Under the pieces are notes generated by a model, which saw only the letters and a program-made list of their open reading frames with translations, did not search any database and was not told the DNA's origin. A stretch of DNA of 64,000 nt from contig NZ_FNEE01000005.1 in assembly GCF_900099905.1 (NCBI RefSeq), positions 248,001 through 312,000 on the forward strand. Reading direction: 5' to 3'. This DNA is from Mesorhizobium muleiense (GTDB taxonomy: Bacteria > Pseudomonadota > Alphaproteobacteria > Rhizobiales > Rhizobiaceae). Positions 36,898 to 45,813 of this stretch are shown here, piece by piece (the stretch's first letter is position 1; each line of letters begins with the position of its first letter). A program made the translations under genes and the position numbers.

Positions 36898-37836
36898 TCA
36901 GGTCAACTCGCGCGGGCCATGGGAGTCGTGCGGACCGCTCGATGCTAGATGCTCGAAGAGGTCCAGCGCGGGCGGCGTCAACTCCTCCTGCGCGCGGACG
37001 CAGACCGACAGCCGGCGTGTCGCCCAGTCTTCGGCAAGGCGGACGGCCGCGATCTTTGCAGATCTGCCGCAGCGGCGCGCCGCCGTTTCGGGCACGATGC
37101 CGAGGCCGACACCAGCCGCCGCGATCTGGCAGATGCCCTCGAAGGTGCGTATCCGCAACCGCATCTTCAGCCTGACGCCCATCCTCGCGGCCTGGGCATC
37201 GATGTGGTCCTGCAGCGCGCCGCCCGCCAGACCGACAAAGTGCTGTTGCAGGATGTCCTCAAAAGCGACGCGCTTCTTCGCTGCCAGCGCGTGATCGCGC
37301 GGGACCACCACAACCAGCCGGTCGATGGCGAAGGGACGCAGGTGCAGGTCGCCAGTTTCGACCGCATCCGAAAGTATGCCGATCTCCACCAGTCCGGCCG
37401 CGACGGCTCCCGCGATCTCGATGCTTTGCCGTTCCTTCAGCTCGACATCGATCCGCGGATGGGCTGCCATCCAGATGCCGAGCCGTTGAGGTAGGAACTC
37501 GGTGAGGGCAGCCGTGTTCGCGGCAAGCCGGACGGTTGCCCGCAGGCCACTGGCATGCTCGCCGAGTTCGCCGCGCATCAGCGCCATCTGGCGTTGGATC
37601 ACCCGGGCGTGATGCGCCAGCGCTTCGCCGGCCTCGGTCGGCGTGACGCCGCGGCGGCCACGCTCGAACAGCTTGACTTTGCCGGCAGCTTCCATGTCGC
37701 GCAGGCGCTCGCTGGCAGCCGGCAACGAAAGCCCGACATCCGCCGCTCCATGGGTGATGCTGCCGGCATCCACCACGGCGAGGAACAGGCGAAGGTCGGT
37801 CAGGTCGAAGCGCATGCGGACGAGGATATCCGACAT
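36898..37836 (-). CDS. LysR family transcriptional regulator
   Basis: The 312-residue product has an N-terminal winged helix-turn-helix (FDLTDLRLFLAVVDAGSITH, LSLPAASERLRDMEAAG, LFERGRRGVTPTEAG) and a type 2 periplasmic-binding-protein effector domain (VRLAANTAALTEFLPQRL, VVVVPRDHALAAKKRV, GLGIVPETAAR). A start at 37815 (MRFDLTD) is also possible. It is divergent from the TauE/SafE gene at 37917, an arrangement that makes that exporter the likely target. Confidence 0.93.
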   Translation of the reverse strand: MSDILVRMRFDLTDLRLFLAVVDAGSITHGAADVGLSLPAASERLRDMEAAGKVKLFERGRRGVTPTEAGEALAHHARVIQRQMALMRGELGEHASGLRATVRLAANTAALTEFLPQRLGIWMAAHPRIDVELKERQSIEIAGAVAAGLVEIGILSDAVETGDLHLRPFAIDRLVVVVPRDHALAAKKRVAFEDILQQHFVGLAGGALQDHIDAQAARMGVRLKMRLRIRTFEGICQIAAAGVGLGIVPETAARRCGRSAKIAAVRLAEDWATRRLSVCVRAQEELTPPALDLFEHLASSGPHDSHGPRELT

Positions 37837-37916
37837 CCAGCCTTCGGACCAGCCGAAGTCTGGCTGCGGATCATCCGCATTGTGACCGTCGCAAAATGCA
37901 CTACCAGAAGGGTATT

Positions 37917-38663
37917 ATGGACTTTTCACTTCTGCTCGTCGTCGCGGCAGCCGCGACCTTCTTTGCTGCCGGCATCGTCAAGGGCGTCACCGGCATGGGG
38001 CTGCCGACCGTCGCCATGGGCGTGCTCGGCGCGCTGATCTCTCCGCTGGCCGCGGCCAGCCTGCTGATCGTCCCGTCTTTCGTGACCAATGTCTGGCAGC
38101 TTTTGGCAGGTCCGAGCTTCGGCCTGCTCGCGCGCAGGCTCTGGCCGATGATACTGGCAGTCGCCGTGGGGACGATTGCCGGCTCGTCGCTGCTCACCAG
38201 CGGCGGCACCGTGCTCACAACAAGCGCGCTCGGCGCCGCTCTTGTCCTCTACGCCGCCTATACGCTCGCCGCTCGCCAGCTTCGCGTGCCGACGACCCTG
38301 GAACCGTGGCTGTCGCCCGTCATCGGAGCGGCAACCGGCGTGGTCACAGGGGGCACCGGTGTCTTCGTCATCCCGGCAGTGCCCTATCTTCAGGCGCTCG
38401 GTCTCGAGAAGGACGATCTGGTTCAGGCGCTCGGCCTGTCCTTTACCATCGCAACAATTGCTCTCGCGGCCGGGCTGGCATGGCGAGGCGCCTTTCAGAT
38501 CGACAATCTCGCAATACCGGCGCTGGCGATCGTGCCAGCGCTCGCCGGCATGTGGACCGGGCAGATCGTCCGCAGCCGCGTCAGTCCGTCAACCTTCCGT
38601 CGTTGGTTCCTGATTTGTCTGCTCGCCCTCGGCACCGAAATGCTCGCGAGACCGTTTCTCTAA
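37917..38663 (+). CDS. sulfite exporter TauE/SafE family permease
   Basis: Inner-membrane permease of 248 residues with about eight helices and the internal repeat of the family: AAGIVKGVTGMGLPTVAMGV near residue 17 and GAATGVVTGGTGVFVIPAVPYL near 137. It is only distantly like the TauE/SafE gene at 27102. A divergent LysR-type gene 80 bases away is the likely regulator, a common arrangement for organosulfur or aromatic-acid exporters. Confidence 0.88.
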   Translation: MDFSLLLVVAAAATFFAAGIVKGVTGMGLPTVAMGVLGALISPLAAASLLIVPSFVTNVWQLLAGPSFGLLARRLWPMILAVAVGTIAGSSLLTSGGTVLTTSALGAALVLYAAYTLAARQLRVPTTLEPWLSPVIGAATGVVTGGTGVFVIPAVPYLQALGLEKDDLVQALGLSFTIATIALAAGLAWRGAFQIDNLAIPALAIVPALAGMWTGQIVRSRVSPSTFRRWFLICLLALGTEMLARPFL

Positions 38664-38847
38664 GCGCGGCAATCAGCAGCGATTTGGGTGCAATCGGTGG
38701 GATGATGGGTGGACGAGGGTTCGAGCTTCTTCATCGCGACTACGCCGCGAGCATCTAATCCCGCCAAGTGGGTGGAAGCGGCCATTCAGCTCTTTCGAAT
38801 TAGACTTCCGCTCACCACCCTAAGCGGGCTTACGCCCCGGCGTCGGA

Positions 38848-39201
38848 TTACTGGCTCAAAACGAGTGCGACCAGAGCAACTGCAGCGGGCACGGTTTGGA
38901 CGTAGAGGATTTTCCTGCCGACCGTCGCCGCGCCGTAGAGGCCGGCGATGGCGACGCAGAGCAGGAAAAACACCTTGATCTGGAAACCGGCCGCGCCGAG
39001 GTAAAGCCCCCAGATCAGCCCGGCGGCGAGAAAGCCGTTGTAGAGTCCCTGGTTGGCCGCAAGCACTTTCGATGCGCTGGCGAATTCCGGCGTCAGTTTG
39101 AACGCCTTGTGGCCGCGCGGCGTGTCCCACAGCACCATCTCCAGATAGACGATGTAAAGGTGGATCAGCGCCACCAACCCGACCAGCACATTGGCGATCA
39201 T
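38848..39201 (-). CDS. DUF1304 family membrane protein
   Basis: The 117-residue product has four helices and the family's pattern MIANVLVGLVALIHLYIVYLE, then FKLTPEFASASKVLAANQGLYNGFLAAGL, then AGLYGAATVGRKIL. ATG at 39201 has GGGGAG eight bases upstream and gives the family's usual length; ATG at 39312 would add 37 hydrophobic and basic residues. The function is unknown. It is divergent from the carboxypeptidase gene. Confidence 0.88.
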   Translation of the reverse strand: MIANVLVGLVALIHLYIVYLEMVLWDTPRGHKAFKLTPEFASASKVLAANQGLYNGFLAAGLIWGLYLGAAGFQIKVFFLLCVAIAGLYGAATVGRKILYVQTVPAAVALVALVLSQ

Positions 39202-39389
39202 GCTTCGTCTCCCCGATGCGACGCGCCGCCGCCTCGCGACATTGATCACGCACGCCACCGCTCCCGCAAGACCCATTGCAGCGTGCATCCTGGCCAGCAA
39301 CCAATGTGCCATCGCGAACCGCCTTTCAGGGTTGCCAATATCAGCGCATTGGTATCTTTTCCCGCCGTTCAAATTCAGCGGAAGCCACC

Positions 39390-40889
39390 ATGTCCTTTCA
39401 AAAACTCGACGACCTCGGCCACAAGCTTGAAGCACTGGAGCATGCGCTCGCCATTCTCGGCGCCGACGAGGCGACCCACATGGCCGTCGGCGGCGGCGAA
39501 AAGCGCGCCGAGGCGATGTCGGCGCTGGCCGGCATGCATCACGCCAGAGCGACAGCGCCGGAGATCGCCGACTGGATCGCAGCGGCCGAACAGGAAACGC
39601 TGAACGAAGAACAGCAGGCAGCGGTCAAGGAATTCCGACGGCAATACACCAACCTGACCTGCCTGCCGGTCGAATTCGTCGAGCGCCAAACCACCGCCCG
39701 GATGCGCTCCGAGCAGCTGTGGCGCGACTTGCGTGCAAAGAACGACTGGGCCGGCTTTTTGCCGGCGCTAGAAGGCGTCGTCGCACTGGTGCGCGAGGAA
39801 GCAGCCCTTCGCGCCGACGTGCTCGGCCTTGATCCCTACGACGCGCTGATGGAGCAGTACGATCCCGGCAACCGCGCCGCCGACATCACGCCGGTCTTCG
39901 CCGAGTTGAAGACGTTCCTGCGGGATTTCGTACCGGAGGCATTGGCGGTGCAGGATGAGCGGCTGGCGAAACATCCGCTAAAACCGCTTTCGGGCAGCTA
40001 TGCGATCGAAAAGCAGCGCGAGCTTGGCCTCGCCATGATGGCGGCGGTCGGCTTCGATCTCACCCACGGCTCGCTGTCGGTATCGCATCATCCGTTCTGC
40101 GGCGGCGTGCCGAGCGACGTGCGCATCACCACCCGCTACAAGACCTCCGATTTCCTGTCGGCGCTGATGGGCGTGCTGCACGAGACCGGCCATGCGCTTT
40201 ACGAGCAGAACCTGCCGCAGGCGTGGGCGCACTGGCCGCTAGGCAAGGCGCGCGGCATGGCTGTGCATGAAAGCCAGAGCCTGTTCGTCGAGAAGCAGAT
40301 CGGCCGCAACCCCGAATTCTGGCGCTGGGCGCTGCCGGTGGTCGAAAAGCATCTCGGCGAGGCGTGGTCGATCGAAGACATCCTGCCGCACGTACACCGG
40401 GTCGAGCGCGGGCTGATCCGCGTCGACGCCGACGAGGTGACCTATCCGCTGCACGTCATCCTGCGCTACGAGCTGGAGCAGGAGCTTGTCTCGGGGCGGC
40501 TGGAGGCCGCCGACCTGCCGGAGGCCTGGGACGCCAAGATGCGCGACTATCTCGGCCTGTCGACCATCGACATCCCGGCCGACGGGCCGATGCAGGACGT
40601 GCACTGGCCGGGTGCTGCCTTCGGCTATTTTCCGTCTTATACACTTGGCGCGATGATGGCGGCGCAGCAATGGGCCGCCCTGACCAGAGACCATCCCTGC
40701 GCCGACGAAGATCTCGCCAAGGGAAATTTCGCGGCGATCAACGACTGGCGCCGGCAAAAGATCTGGTCGCAAGGCTCACGCTGGTCGACGCCCGACCTGC
40801 TCGAACGCGCCACCGGCGAGAAGCTCAACGCCACGCATTTCACCGAGCATTTGCGCAAGCGCTATGGGGAGGTGCTGAAGGGCGCCTGA
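39390..40889 (+). CDS. M32 family carboxypeptidase
   Basis: Cytosolic zinc carboxypeptidase of the Taq type, 499 residues. The zinc motif HETGH lies in LMGVLHETGHALYEQN; further family marks are SHHPFCGGVPSDVRITTRY, GMAVHESQSLFVEKQIGR and PGAAFGYFPSYTLGAMMAAQ. It removes C-terminal residues from peptides with broad specificity, except proline. It is a single gene. Confidence 0.96.
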   Translation: MSFQKLDDLGHKLEALEHALAILGADEATHMAVGGGEKRAEAMSALAGMHHARATAPEIADWIAAAEQETLNEEQQAAVKEFRRQYTNLTCLPVEFVERQTTARMRSEQLWRDLRAKNDWAGFLPALEGVVALVREEAALRADVLGLDPYDALMEQYDPGNRAADITPVFAELKTFLRDFVPEALAVQDERLAKHPLKPLSGSYAIEKQRELGLAMMAAVGFDLTHGSLSVSHHPFCGGVPSDVRITTRYKTSDFLSALMGVLHETGHALYEQNLPQAWAHWPLGKARGMAVHESQSLFVEKQIGRNPEFWRWALPVVEKHLGEAWSIEDILPHVHRVERGLIRVDADEVTYPLHVILRYELEQELVSGRLEAADLPEAWDAKMRDYLGLSTIDIPADGPMQDVHWPGAAFGYFPSYTLGAMMAAQQWAALTRDHPCADEDLAKGNFAAINDWRRQKIWSQGSRWSTPDLLERATGEKLNATHFTEHLRKRYGEVLKGA

Positions 40890-40982
40890 CATACCATTAA
40901 GCGCATCGAACGCGGCGGCACTTTCGTCACTGCCGACCAGCGCCGTTTGCAAAAGGCGAAGCCGTTTGGCAGCGTCGTCCTA

Positions 40983-42785
40983 CTACTCCGCGGCGCCCCT
41001 GAAAGCGTTCGCCCCGGTTTCGAACTGCAGCTTGGCCAGCCGCGCATAGATGCCGCCCTTGGCGACGAGGCTCTGGTGGGTGCCTTCCTCGACGATGCAG
41101 CCGCCATCCATGACCAGGATCCGGTCGGCCTTCAGCACCGTCGCCAGCCGGTGGGCGATGACGATCGTCGTGCGGTCCTGCATCAGCCGCTCCAGCGCCG
41201 TCTGCACCAGCGTCTCGCTTTCGGCGTCCAGTGCCGAGGTTGCCTCGTCGAGCAGAAGGATCGGCGCATGGCGCAGTATCGCGCGGGCAATCGCCACGCG
41301 TTGGCGCTGGCCGCCGGACAAGGTCACGCCGCGCTCGCCGACCTGGCTGTCATAGCCTTTTTCGAGTTTCAGGATGAACTCGTCGGCAAGTGCATCCCTG
41401 GCCGCCGCCTCGATCTCGGCCTGGCTGGCGTCCGGACGGCCGAAGCCGATATTGTCGCGCGCGCTGGCCGCGAAGATGGTGACGTCCTGCGGCACGATGG
41501 CGATTCGCTCTCGGATGGCGACGGGGTCGGCCTCGCGCACATTGACGCCGTCGATCATGATCTTGCCGGTCTCGGGGTCGTAGAAGCGCAAAAGCAGCGA
41601 AAAGACGGTGCTCTTGCCAGCACCCGACGGGCCGACGATCGCCACCGTCTCGCCGGGCTTGACCTGGAAACTCAGGCCGTGGACGGCAGCGCGGTCGGGC
41701 CCGGCCGGATAGGAGAAGGACACATCGTCGAAACTGATTGCGCCTCTGGCCGTCGCCGGCAGCAGTTTCGGATGCGCCGGGGCCTGGATCGCGGGCGTCT
41801 CGGCCAGGATCTCGGTCAGCCGTTCGGCAGCACCGGCGGCTTGAGAAAGCTCGCCCCACACTTCCGAGAGCGCGCCAAGCGCGCCGGCGGCGAACACCGA
41901 ATAGAGCAGGAATTGGCCGAGCGTGCCCGGCGACAGCGTGCCGTCGAGCACGTCGCGCGAACCGAACCACAGCACCGCCACCACCGAGGAAAAGATCATG
42001 AATATGGCGAAGAAGGTGAGGAAGGAGCGGGCAAAGATCGAGGATCGCGCCGCCGCGAAAGCGGCTTCCACGGCAGCTGAAAAATGCCCGGTGACCAGCT
42101 TCTCATTGGTGAAGGCCTGCAGCGTGCGCACCGCGCCGATCTGCTCGCTGGCGTAGGCCGTGGCGTCGGCCAGCGTGTCCTGCGCCAGCCGCGATTTTCG
42201 CCGCACCGAGCGGCCGAAGGCGACCAGCGGCAGCACGATCACCGGGATGGCGGCGATGACGAGGCCCGACAGTTTCGGGCTGGTGAAGACCATCATAGCC
42301 ACGGCGCCAAGCCCAAGAATGACGTTGCGCAGCGCTACCGATGCGGTGGCACCGACCGCCGACTTGACCTGCGTCGTGTCGGCGGCGAGCCGCGAGACGA
42401 TCTCGCCCGACTGTGCGGTATCGAAAAAGGATGGCGACAGCGTCGTGACATGGCGGAAGACGTCGCTGCGGATGTCGGCGACGACGCGCTCGCCCAGCGT
42501 GATGACGAAATAATAGCGGCTGGCCGACGCCGCAGCGAGCAAGGCAGCCATCACCACGAGCATGGCGAAATACTCGGCGATGAAAATGGAATCGGAAGCG
42601 GAAAAGCCATGGTCGATCATGCGCCGCACGGCCAGCGGCAACGCCAGCGTCGTCGCCGCAGCAACGGTCAGCGAGACGACCGCGCCAATGACCATTTTCC
42701 GGTAGCGGGTGATGTAGGGGAACAGGCGCCGCAGCGGCTTGAGCGAGCGCCTACGCTCGTCTGCATCGCCGCTGGTGTGCGCCAT
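40983..42785 (-). CDS. ABC exporter, fused permease and ATPase (ABCB/MsbA type)
   Basis: The 600-residue half-transporter has six membrane helices in residues 1-330. The ATPase domain carries Walker A GPSGAGKST, Q-loop IVPQDV, signature LSGGQRQRVAIARAIL, Walker B LLLDEATSALD and the switch histidine in VIAHRLATV. Dimers export lipids, peptides or drugs; the GERVVADIRSDVFRHV segment is typical of the lipid/drug exporter group common in Rhizobiales. ATG at 42785 has GAGGA eight bases upstream. The substrate is not known. Confidence 0.93.
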   Translation of the reverse strand: MAHTSGDADERRRSLKPLRRLFPYITRYRKMVIGAVVSLTVAAATTLALPLAVRRMIDHGFSASDSIFIAEYFAMLVVMAALLAAASASRYYFVITLGERVVADIRSDVFRHVTTLSPSFFDTAQSGEIVSRLAADTTQVKSAVGATASVALRNVILGLGAVAMMVFTSPKLSGLVIAAIPVIVLPLVAFGRSVRRKSRLAQDTLADATAYASEQIGAVRTLQAFTNEKLVTGHFSAAVEAAFAAARSSIFARSFLTFFAIFMIFSSVVAVLWFGSRDVLDGTLSPGTLGQFLLYSVFAAGALGALSEVWGELSQAAGAAERLTEILAETPAIQAPAHPKLLPATARGAISFDDVSFSYPAGPDRAAVHGLSFQVKPGETVAIVGPSGAGKSTVFSLLLRFYDPETGKIMIDGVNVREADPVAIRERIAIVPQDVTIFAASARDNIGFGRPDASQAEIEAAARDALADEFILKLEKGYDSQVGERGVTLSGGQRQRVAIARAILRHAPILLLDEATSALDAESETLVQTALERLMQDRTTIVIAHRLATVLKADRILVMDGGCIVEEGTHQSLVAKGGIYARLAKLQFETGANAFRGAAE

Positions 42786-42991
42786 GACCGTTTCCTCTGG
42801 CCGCCTTCTGGGCATGCGCCTCAATATGCGCTTACCGCGGCCTTGTGATTCAATTCCGGCTGATGTATAGGCTCGCCGACCGTTTTTAAAAGCCGTGGCT
42901 CCTCAATAGCTGCGGCTTCGAGTTTTAAAAAGGGGCGCATCGACGCAGGCTTTACGCCCGTCAGCGGCGCCAGCGAACCAGGAATAGCACA

Positions 42992-43213
42992 ATGAAGACC
43001 GATATCCATCCCGACTACCACACCATCAAGGTCGTCATGACCGACGGCACCGAATACATGACCCGTTCGACCTGGGGCAAGGAAGGCGATACGATGAACC
43101 TCGACATCGACCCGACCACCCATCCGGCCTGGACCGGCGGCCAGCAGACCCTGCTCGACCGCGGCGGCCGCCTGTCGAAGTTCAAGAAGCGTTTCGAAGG
43201 TTTTGGGCTCTAA
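42992..43213 (+). CDS. rpmE: 50S ribosomal protein L31
   Basis: The 73-residue product is the zinc-independent, cysteine-free L31 form of alphaproteobacteria: [41 protein letters not shown] and KKRFEGFG. It sits alone with a strong terminator. Confidence 0.96.
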   Translation: MKTDIHPDYHTIKVVMTDGTEYMTRSTWGKEGDTMNLDIDPTTHPAWTGGQQTLLDRGGRLSKFKKRFEGFGL

Positions 43214-43238
43214 GCCGTAAGCCTTTTTCGGATCAGAA

Positions 43239-43268
43239 GGAACCCGCCCTCGTGGCGGGTTTTTTCTT
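43239..43268 (+). terminator. rho-independent terminator of rpmE
   Basis: The stem AACCCGCC/GGCGGGTT with a five-base loop is followed by six Ts, 28 bases beyond the rpmE stop. Confidence 0.9.
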
Positions 43269-43282
43269 ACCGGAATGCGGCT

Positions 43283-43924
43283 CTATTCGTCGACCAGTTC
43301 GCGCAGCGCCATGCGCTTGTAGGCGGCGACCAGGTCGTCGCCTTCCTTTCGACCGACCGAGATCGCCAGCCGCATGGTGGCCTCGCCCATCTGCCAGATG
43401 AGAAACGCCGTCGTTTCCAGCGCCGCCGGATCGGCGGTAGGCCGCAGCCGCTTCAGCACCGCGGTGAGGAATTCGGCGTTGGCCCGGCTGTCGGCGAGCT
43501 CGAGTTCGCGCAGCGCCTTGTCGGCCTGTGTGCCCGACCAGATGTCGCGCATCACCGGCTCGGCCAGGAACAGCCCGTAATAGATATCCACCAGCTCGGA
43601 AAATGCCCGCCGCAGCCCTTCGGCGTCGCTGACCTGTGCAAGCGCTGCCGCGATGCAGGCCTGGCTTTCGGCGGTGTGGCGCTCGGCCAGCGTCCAGATG
43701 ATCGCCCGCTTGTCCGGGAAGAACTGGTAGAGCGAGCCGATCGACACGCCGGCCCGTTCCGCAACTTCGCCCATGCGCATGACATCGCTGCCTCGCTCGG
43801 CGATCAGCGCAGAGGCGGCGGCCAGCATCCGCTCGACCCGCTCGCGGCTGCGCTGCTGGCTGGGCGCCCGGCGCGGCGATGCGATCTGGCCATCCTGTGA
43901 ACCCGCTACGCTCGAGCCTTCCAT
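43283..43924 (-). CDS. TetR family transcriptional regulator
   Basis: The 213-residue product has a TetR helix-turn-helix (SRERVERMLAAASALIAERG, MGEVAERAGVSIGSLYQFFPDK) and a variable C-terminal ligand domain. ATG at 43924 is chosen because AGGAG lies eight bases upstream. It is divergent from an NmrA-like reductase and DUF1772 pair; an inverted repeat in the shared promoter region is a likely operator. Confidence 0.92.
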   Translation of the reverse strand: MEGSSVAGSQDGQIASPRRAPSQQRSRERVERMLAAASALIAERGSDVMRMGEVAERAGVSIGSLYQFFPDKRAIIWTLAERHTAESQACIAAALAQVSDAEGLRRAFSELVDIYYGLFLAEPVMRDIWSGTQADKALRELELADSRANAEFLTAVLKRLRPTADPAALETTAFLIWQMGEATMRLAISVGRKEGDDLVAAYKRMALRELVDE

Positions 43925-43957
43925 CACTGTCTCCTGGCGAATGATCAACAAACTGGC

Positions 43958-43986
43958 TTGACTCACAAAATACGAGGGTTTATCAC
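43958..43986 (+). promoter_or_regulatory. sigma-70 type promoter of the NmrA-like gene
   Basis: TTGACT at 43958-43963 and TATCAC at 43981-43986 are spaced by 17 bases. The predicted start, near 43993, falls on the first base of the TetR-type inverted repeat, so bound repressor would block initiation. Confidence 0.5.
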
Positions 43987-43992
43987 GTTTTG

Positions 43993-44017
43993 CAAATGTG
44001 AGGATTACTCATATTTG
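43993..44017. promoter_or_regulatory. probable TetR operator
   Basis: CAAATGTGAG and CTCATATTTG are inverted copies (nine of ten positions) around GATTA, giving a 25-base site between the divergent TetR and NmrA-like genes. A related half TCACAAAAT lies at 43963. Confidence 0.6.
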
Positions 44018-44036
44018 TGAGCAAAGGAAAATCGCC

Positions 44037-44870
44037 ATGATCGATACAGCAGCAAAACCGATTTTGATCCTCGGCGGCACCGGCAAAACCGGCCGTCGTC
44101 TCGCGGACAGGCTGACGGCGCAGGGCCTGCCGGTACGGATCGGCTCGCGCTCGGGCACCCCGCCCTTCGACTGGGAAGACGATACGACCTGGGAACCCGC
44201 GCTCGATGGTGTCGGTGCCGCCTACATCAGCTACTATCCCGATCTTGCGGTGCCCGGCGCGGCCGAAGCGGTCGGCGCCTTCGCCAACCTTGCCGTGGCA
44301 AGCGGTGTGCGCCGGCTGGTGCTGCTGTCGGGGCGCGGCGAGATCGAAGCGCAACGTGCCGAAGAGATGCTGAAAGCCTCAGGCGCCGACTGGACGATCC
44401 TGCGCTGCGCCTGGTTTTCCCAGAATTTCAGCGAGAGTTTTTTGCTCGATCCGCTGCTGGCCGGTGAGGTGGCTTTGCCGGTCGGCACTGTCGGAGAACC
44501 GTTCGTCGATGCCGACGACATTGCCGATGCCGCCGTGACGGTGCTTACCCGGCAAGGCCATGTCGGCCAGCTTTACGAGCTGACCGGGCCGCGTCTGCTG
44601 AGCTTCGCCGACGCGGTCGCCGAGATCGGCAAGGCGGCCGGCCGCGACATCCGCTTTGTCAGGATTTCGCATGCCGAGTTCACCACCGCAGTAGCCGGAT
44701 ACGAGTTGCCTGCCGAGTTCGCCTGGCTGCTCAACGAGCTGTTCACCGAAGTGCTCGACGGTCGCAACGAGGCGCTGACCGACGGCGTCGAGCGCGTGCT
44801 CGGCCGCGCCCCAAAGGACTTTTCCGCCTATGCAACCGAAACCGCTGGTACGGGCATATGGAGTGACTGA
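44037..44870 (+). CDS. NmrA-like NAD(P)-binding protein
   Basis: The 277-residue product has a Rossmann start ILILGGTGKTGRRLADRLTAQG and atypical-SDR features (RRLVLLSGRGEIEAQRAEEM, WTILRCAWFSQNFSES, PFVDADDIADAAVTVLT). Such proteins are NADPH sensors or quinone/isoflavone-type reductases. AAAGGAAA precedes ATG at 44037. The next gene starts one base after its stop, and a divergent TetR gene probably represses both. Confidence 0.88.
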   Translation: MIDTAAKPILILGGTGKTGRRLADRLTAQGLPVRIGSRSGTPPFDWEDDTTWEPALDGVGAAYISYYPDLAVPGAAEAVGAFANLAVASGVRRLVLLSGRGEIEAQRAEEMLKASGADWTILRCAWFSQNFSESFLLDPLLAGEVALPVGTVGEPFVDADDIADAAVTVLTRQGHVGQLYELTGPRLLSFADAVAEIGKAAGRDIRFVRISHAEFTTAVAGYELPAEFAWLLNELFTEVLDGRNEALTDGVERVLGRAPKDFSAYATETAGTGIWSD

Positions 44871-44871
44871 C

Positions 44872-45351
44872 ATGATCATGAAACTGCTTCCCAGCCTCAC
44901 CTTCATCGCCGCGCTCGGCTCGGGCGTCGTCGCTGGTGTCTTCTTCGCCTTCTCCAGCTTCGTCATGCCGGGCCTCGCCCGCATGCCTGCCGTGGGCGGT
45001 ATCGCCGCCATGAATTCGATCAACGTCACTGCGGTGACGCCGCTGTTCATGACCGCGCTTTTCGGCACCGGGCTGATCTGCCTCGTCCTCGTCGTCGGCG
45101 CTGTCATCGGCTGGGGCCAACCGGGCTCGTTGTGGCTTCTCGCCGGCGCCCTGACCTACCTCGTCGGCAACCTGATCGTGACGATGATTTTCAACGTGCC
45201 GCTCAACAACGCACTGGCCGCCGTCGATCCGGCAAGCGCCAACGGCGCCGCCGTTTGGGCCACCTATCTCAGGGACTGGGTGATGTGGAACCACGTCCGT
45301 ACCATCACCGCCATCGTCGCGCTGGCCTGCTTCATCGTGGCGTGGCGGTGA
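44872..45351 (+). CDS. DUF1772 (anthrone oxygenase-like) membrane protein
   Basis: The 159-residue product has four helices and family marks VVAGVFFAFSSFVMPGLARM, TYLVGNLIVTMIFNVPLNNAL and YLRDWVMWNHVRTITAIVAL. Fungal members are anthrone oxygenases; bacterial ones are untested. It starts one base after the NmrA-like stop, so a redox pair under TetR control is likely. Confidence 0.88.
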   Translation: MIMKLLPSLTFIAALGSGVVAGVFFAFSSFVMPGLARMPAVGGIAAMNSINVTAVTPLFMTALFGTGLICLVLVVGAVIGWGQPGSLWLLAGALTYLVGNLIVTMIFNVPLNNALAAVDPASANGAAVWATYLRDWVMWNHVRTITAIVALACFIVAWR

Positions 45352-45367
45352 ACGAGGGCAGAAGTCT

Positions 45368-45396
45368 AAAAGACCTTGCGTCAGGCAGGGTCTTTT
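45368..45396. terminator. bidirectional terminator between convergent genes
   Basis: AAAAGACC and GGTCTTTT pair around TTGC/GCAG, with A and T tracts on both sides. It serves the DUF1772 gene and overlaps the last codons of the convergent SelW-like gene. Confidence 0.75.
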
Positions 45397-45707
45397 GACG
45401 GGGTATCTTTTGACTTGTCGCTCTTGCGGTCGGCATGGCCGAGATCGCGGTCCGGATCGATCACGTCGCGAACCAGTTGCTTGAGCCTTGCGGCATCGGG
45501 AAAGCCGCCGTCGCGCTTGCGGTCCCAGACCAGCGTGTCGTTGCAGGAAATGGTGAAGATGCCGCCGGTGCCGGGCACCAGCGTGACCTCGCCCAGATCC
45601 GTTGCGAAGGTCGACAGCAGCTCCTGCGCCATCCAGCCGGCCCGCAGCAGCCAGTGGCACTGCACGCAATAGGTGATGCGGACCTGGGGCAACGGCTTTT
45701 CGGTCAT
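45381..45707 (-). CDS. SelT/SelW/SelH family protein (Rdx-type, cysteine form)
   Basis: The 108-residue product has the thioredoxin-like Rdx motif CVQC in VRITYCVQCHWLLRAGW, with cysteine where selenoproteins carry Sec, and the family end ISCNDTLVWDRKRDGGFPDA. A charged tail (DRKSDKSKDTPSKD) follows. The start is uncertain: ATG at 45707 and in-frame ATG at 45728 lie in adjacent units of a tandem repeat, neither with a clear Shine-Dalgarno. It probably acts in redox control. Confidence 0.85.
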   Translation of the reverse strand: MTEKPLPQVRITYCVQCHWLLRAGWMAQELLSTFATDLGEVTLVPGTGGIFTISCNDTLVWDRKRDGGFPDAARLKQLVRDVIDPDRDLGHADRKSDKSKDTPSKDPA

Positions 45708-45813
45708 GTCAGATTGAGTTCCGCTCATATGTCAGATTAAGCTCCGCCCATATCTCGGACTGAGCTGTGCTCATGCCGGACTGAGTTCTGCTCATGTCCG
45801 GCCGAACTGTGAT
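45705..45813. repeat. five-unit tandem repeat over the SelW-like start region
   Basis: Five units of 21, 23, 23, 21 and 21 bases are joined head to tail. On the minus strand each reads like AGC-GGAACTCAATCTGAC-ATG with substitutions, and each ends in ATG or ATATG. The array fills the gap between yebC and the SelW-like gene and copies the latter's translation-start region. Confidence 0.8.

Noticed and set aside
45705..45813. CRISPR array
   Set aside because: Units are only 21-23 bases, joined without spacers, and there are no cas genes.
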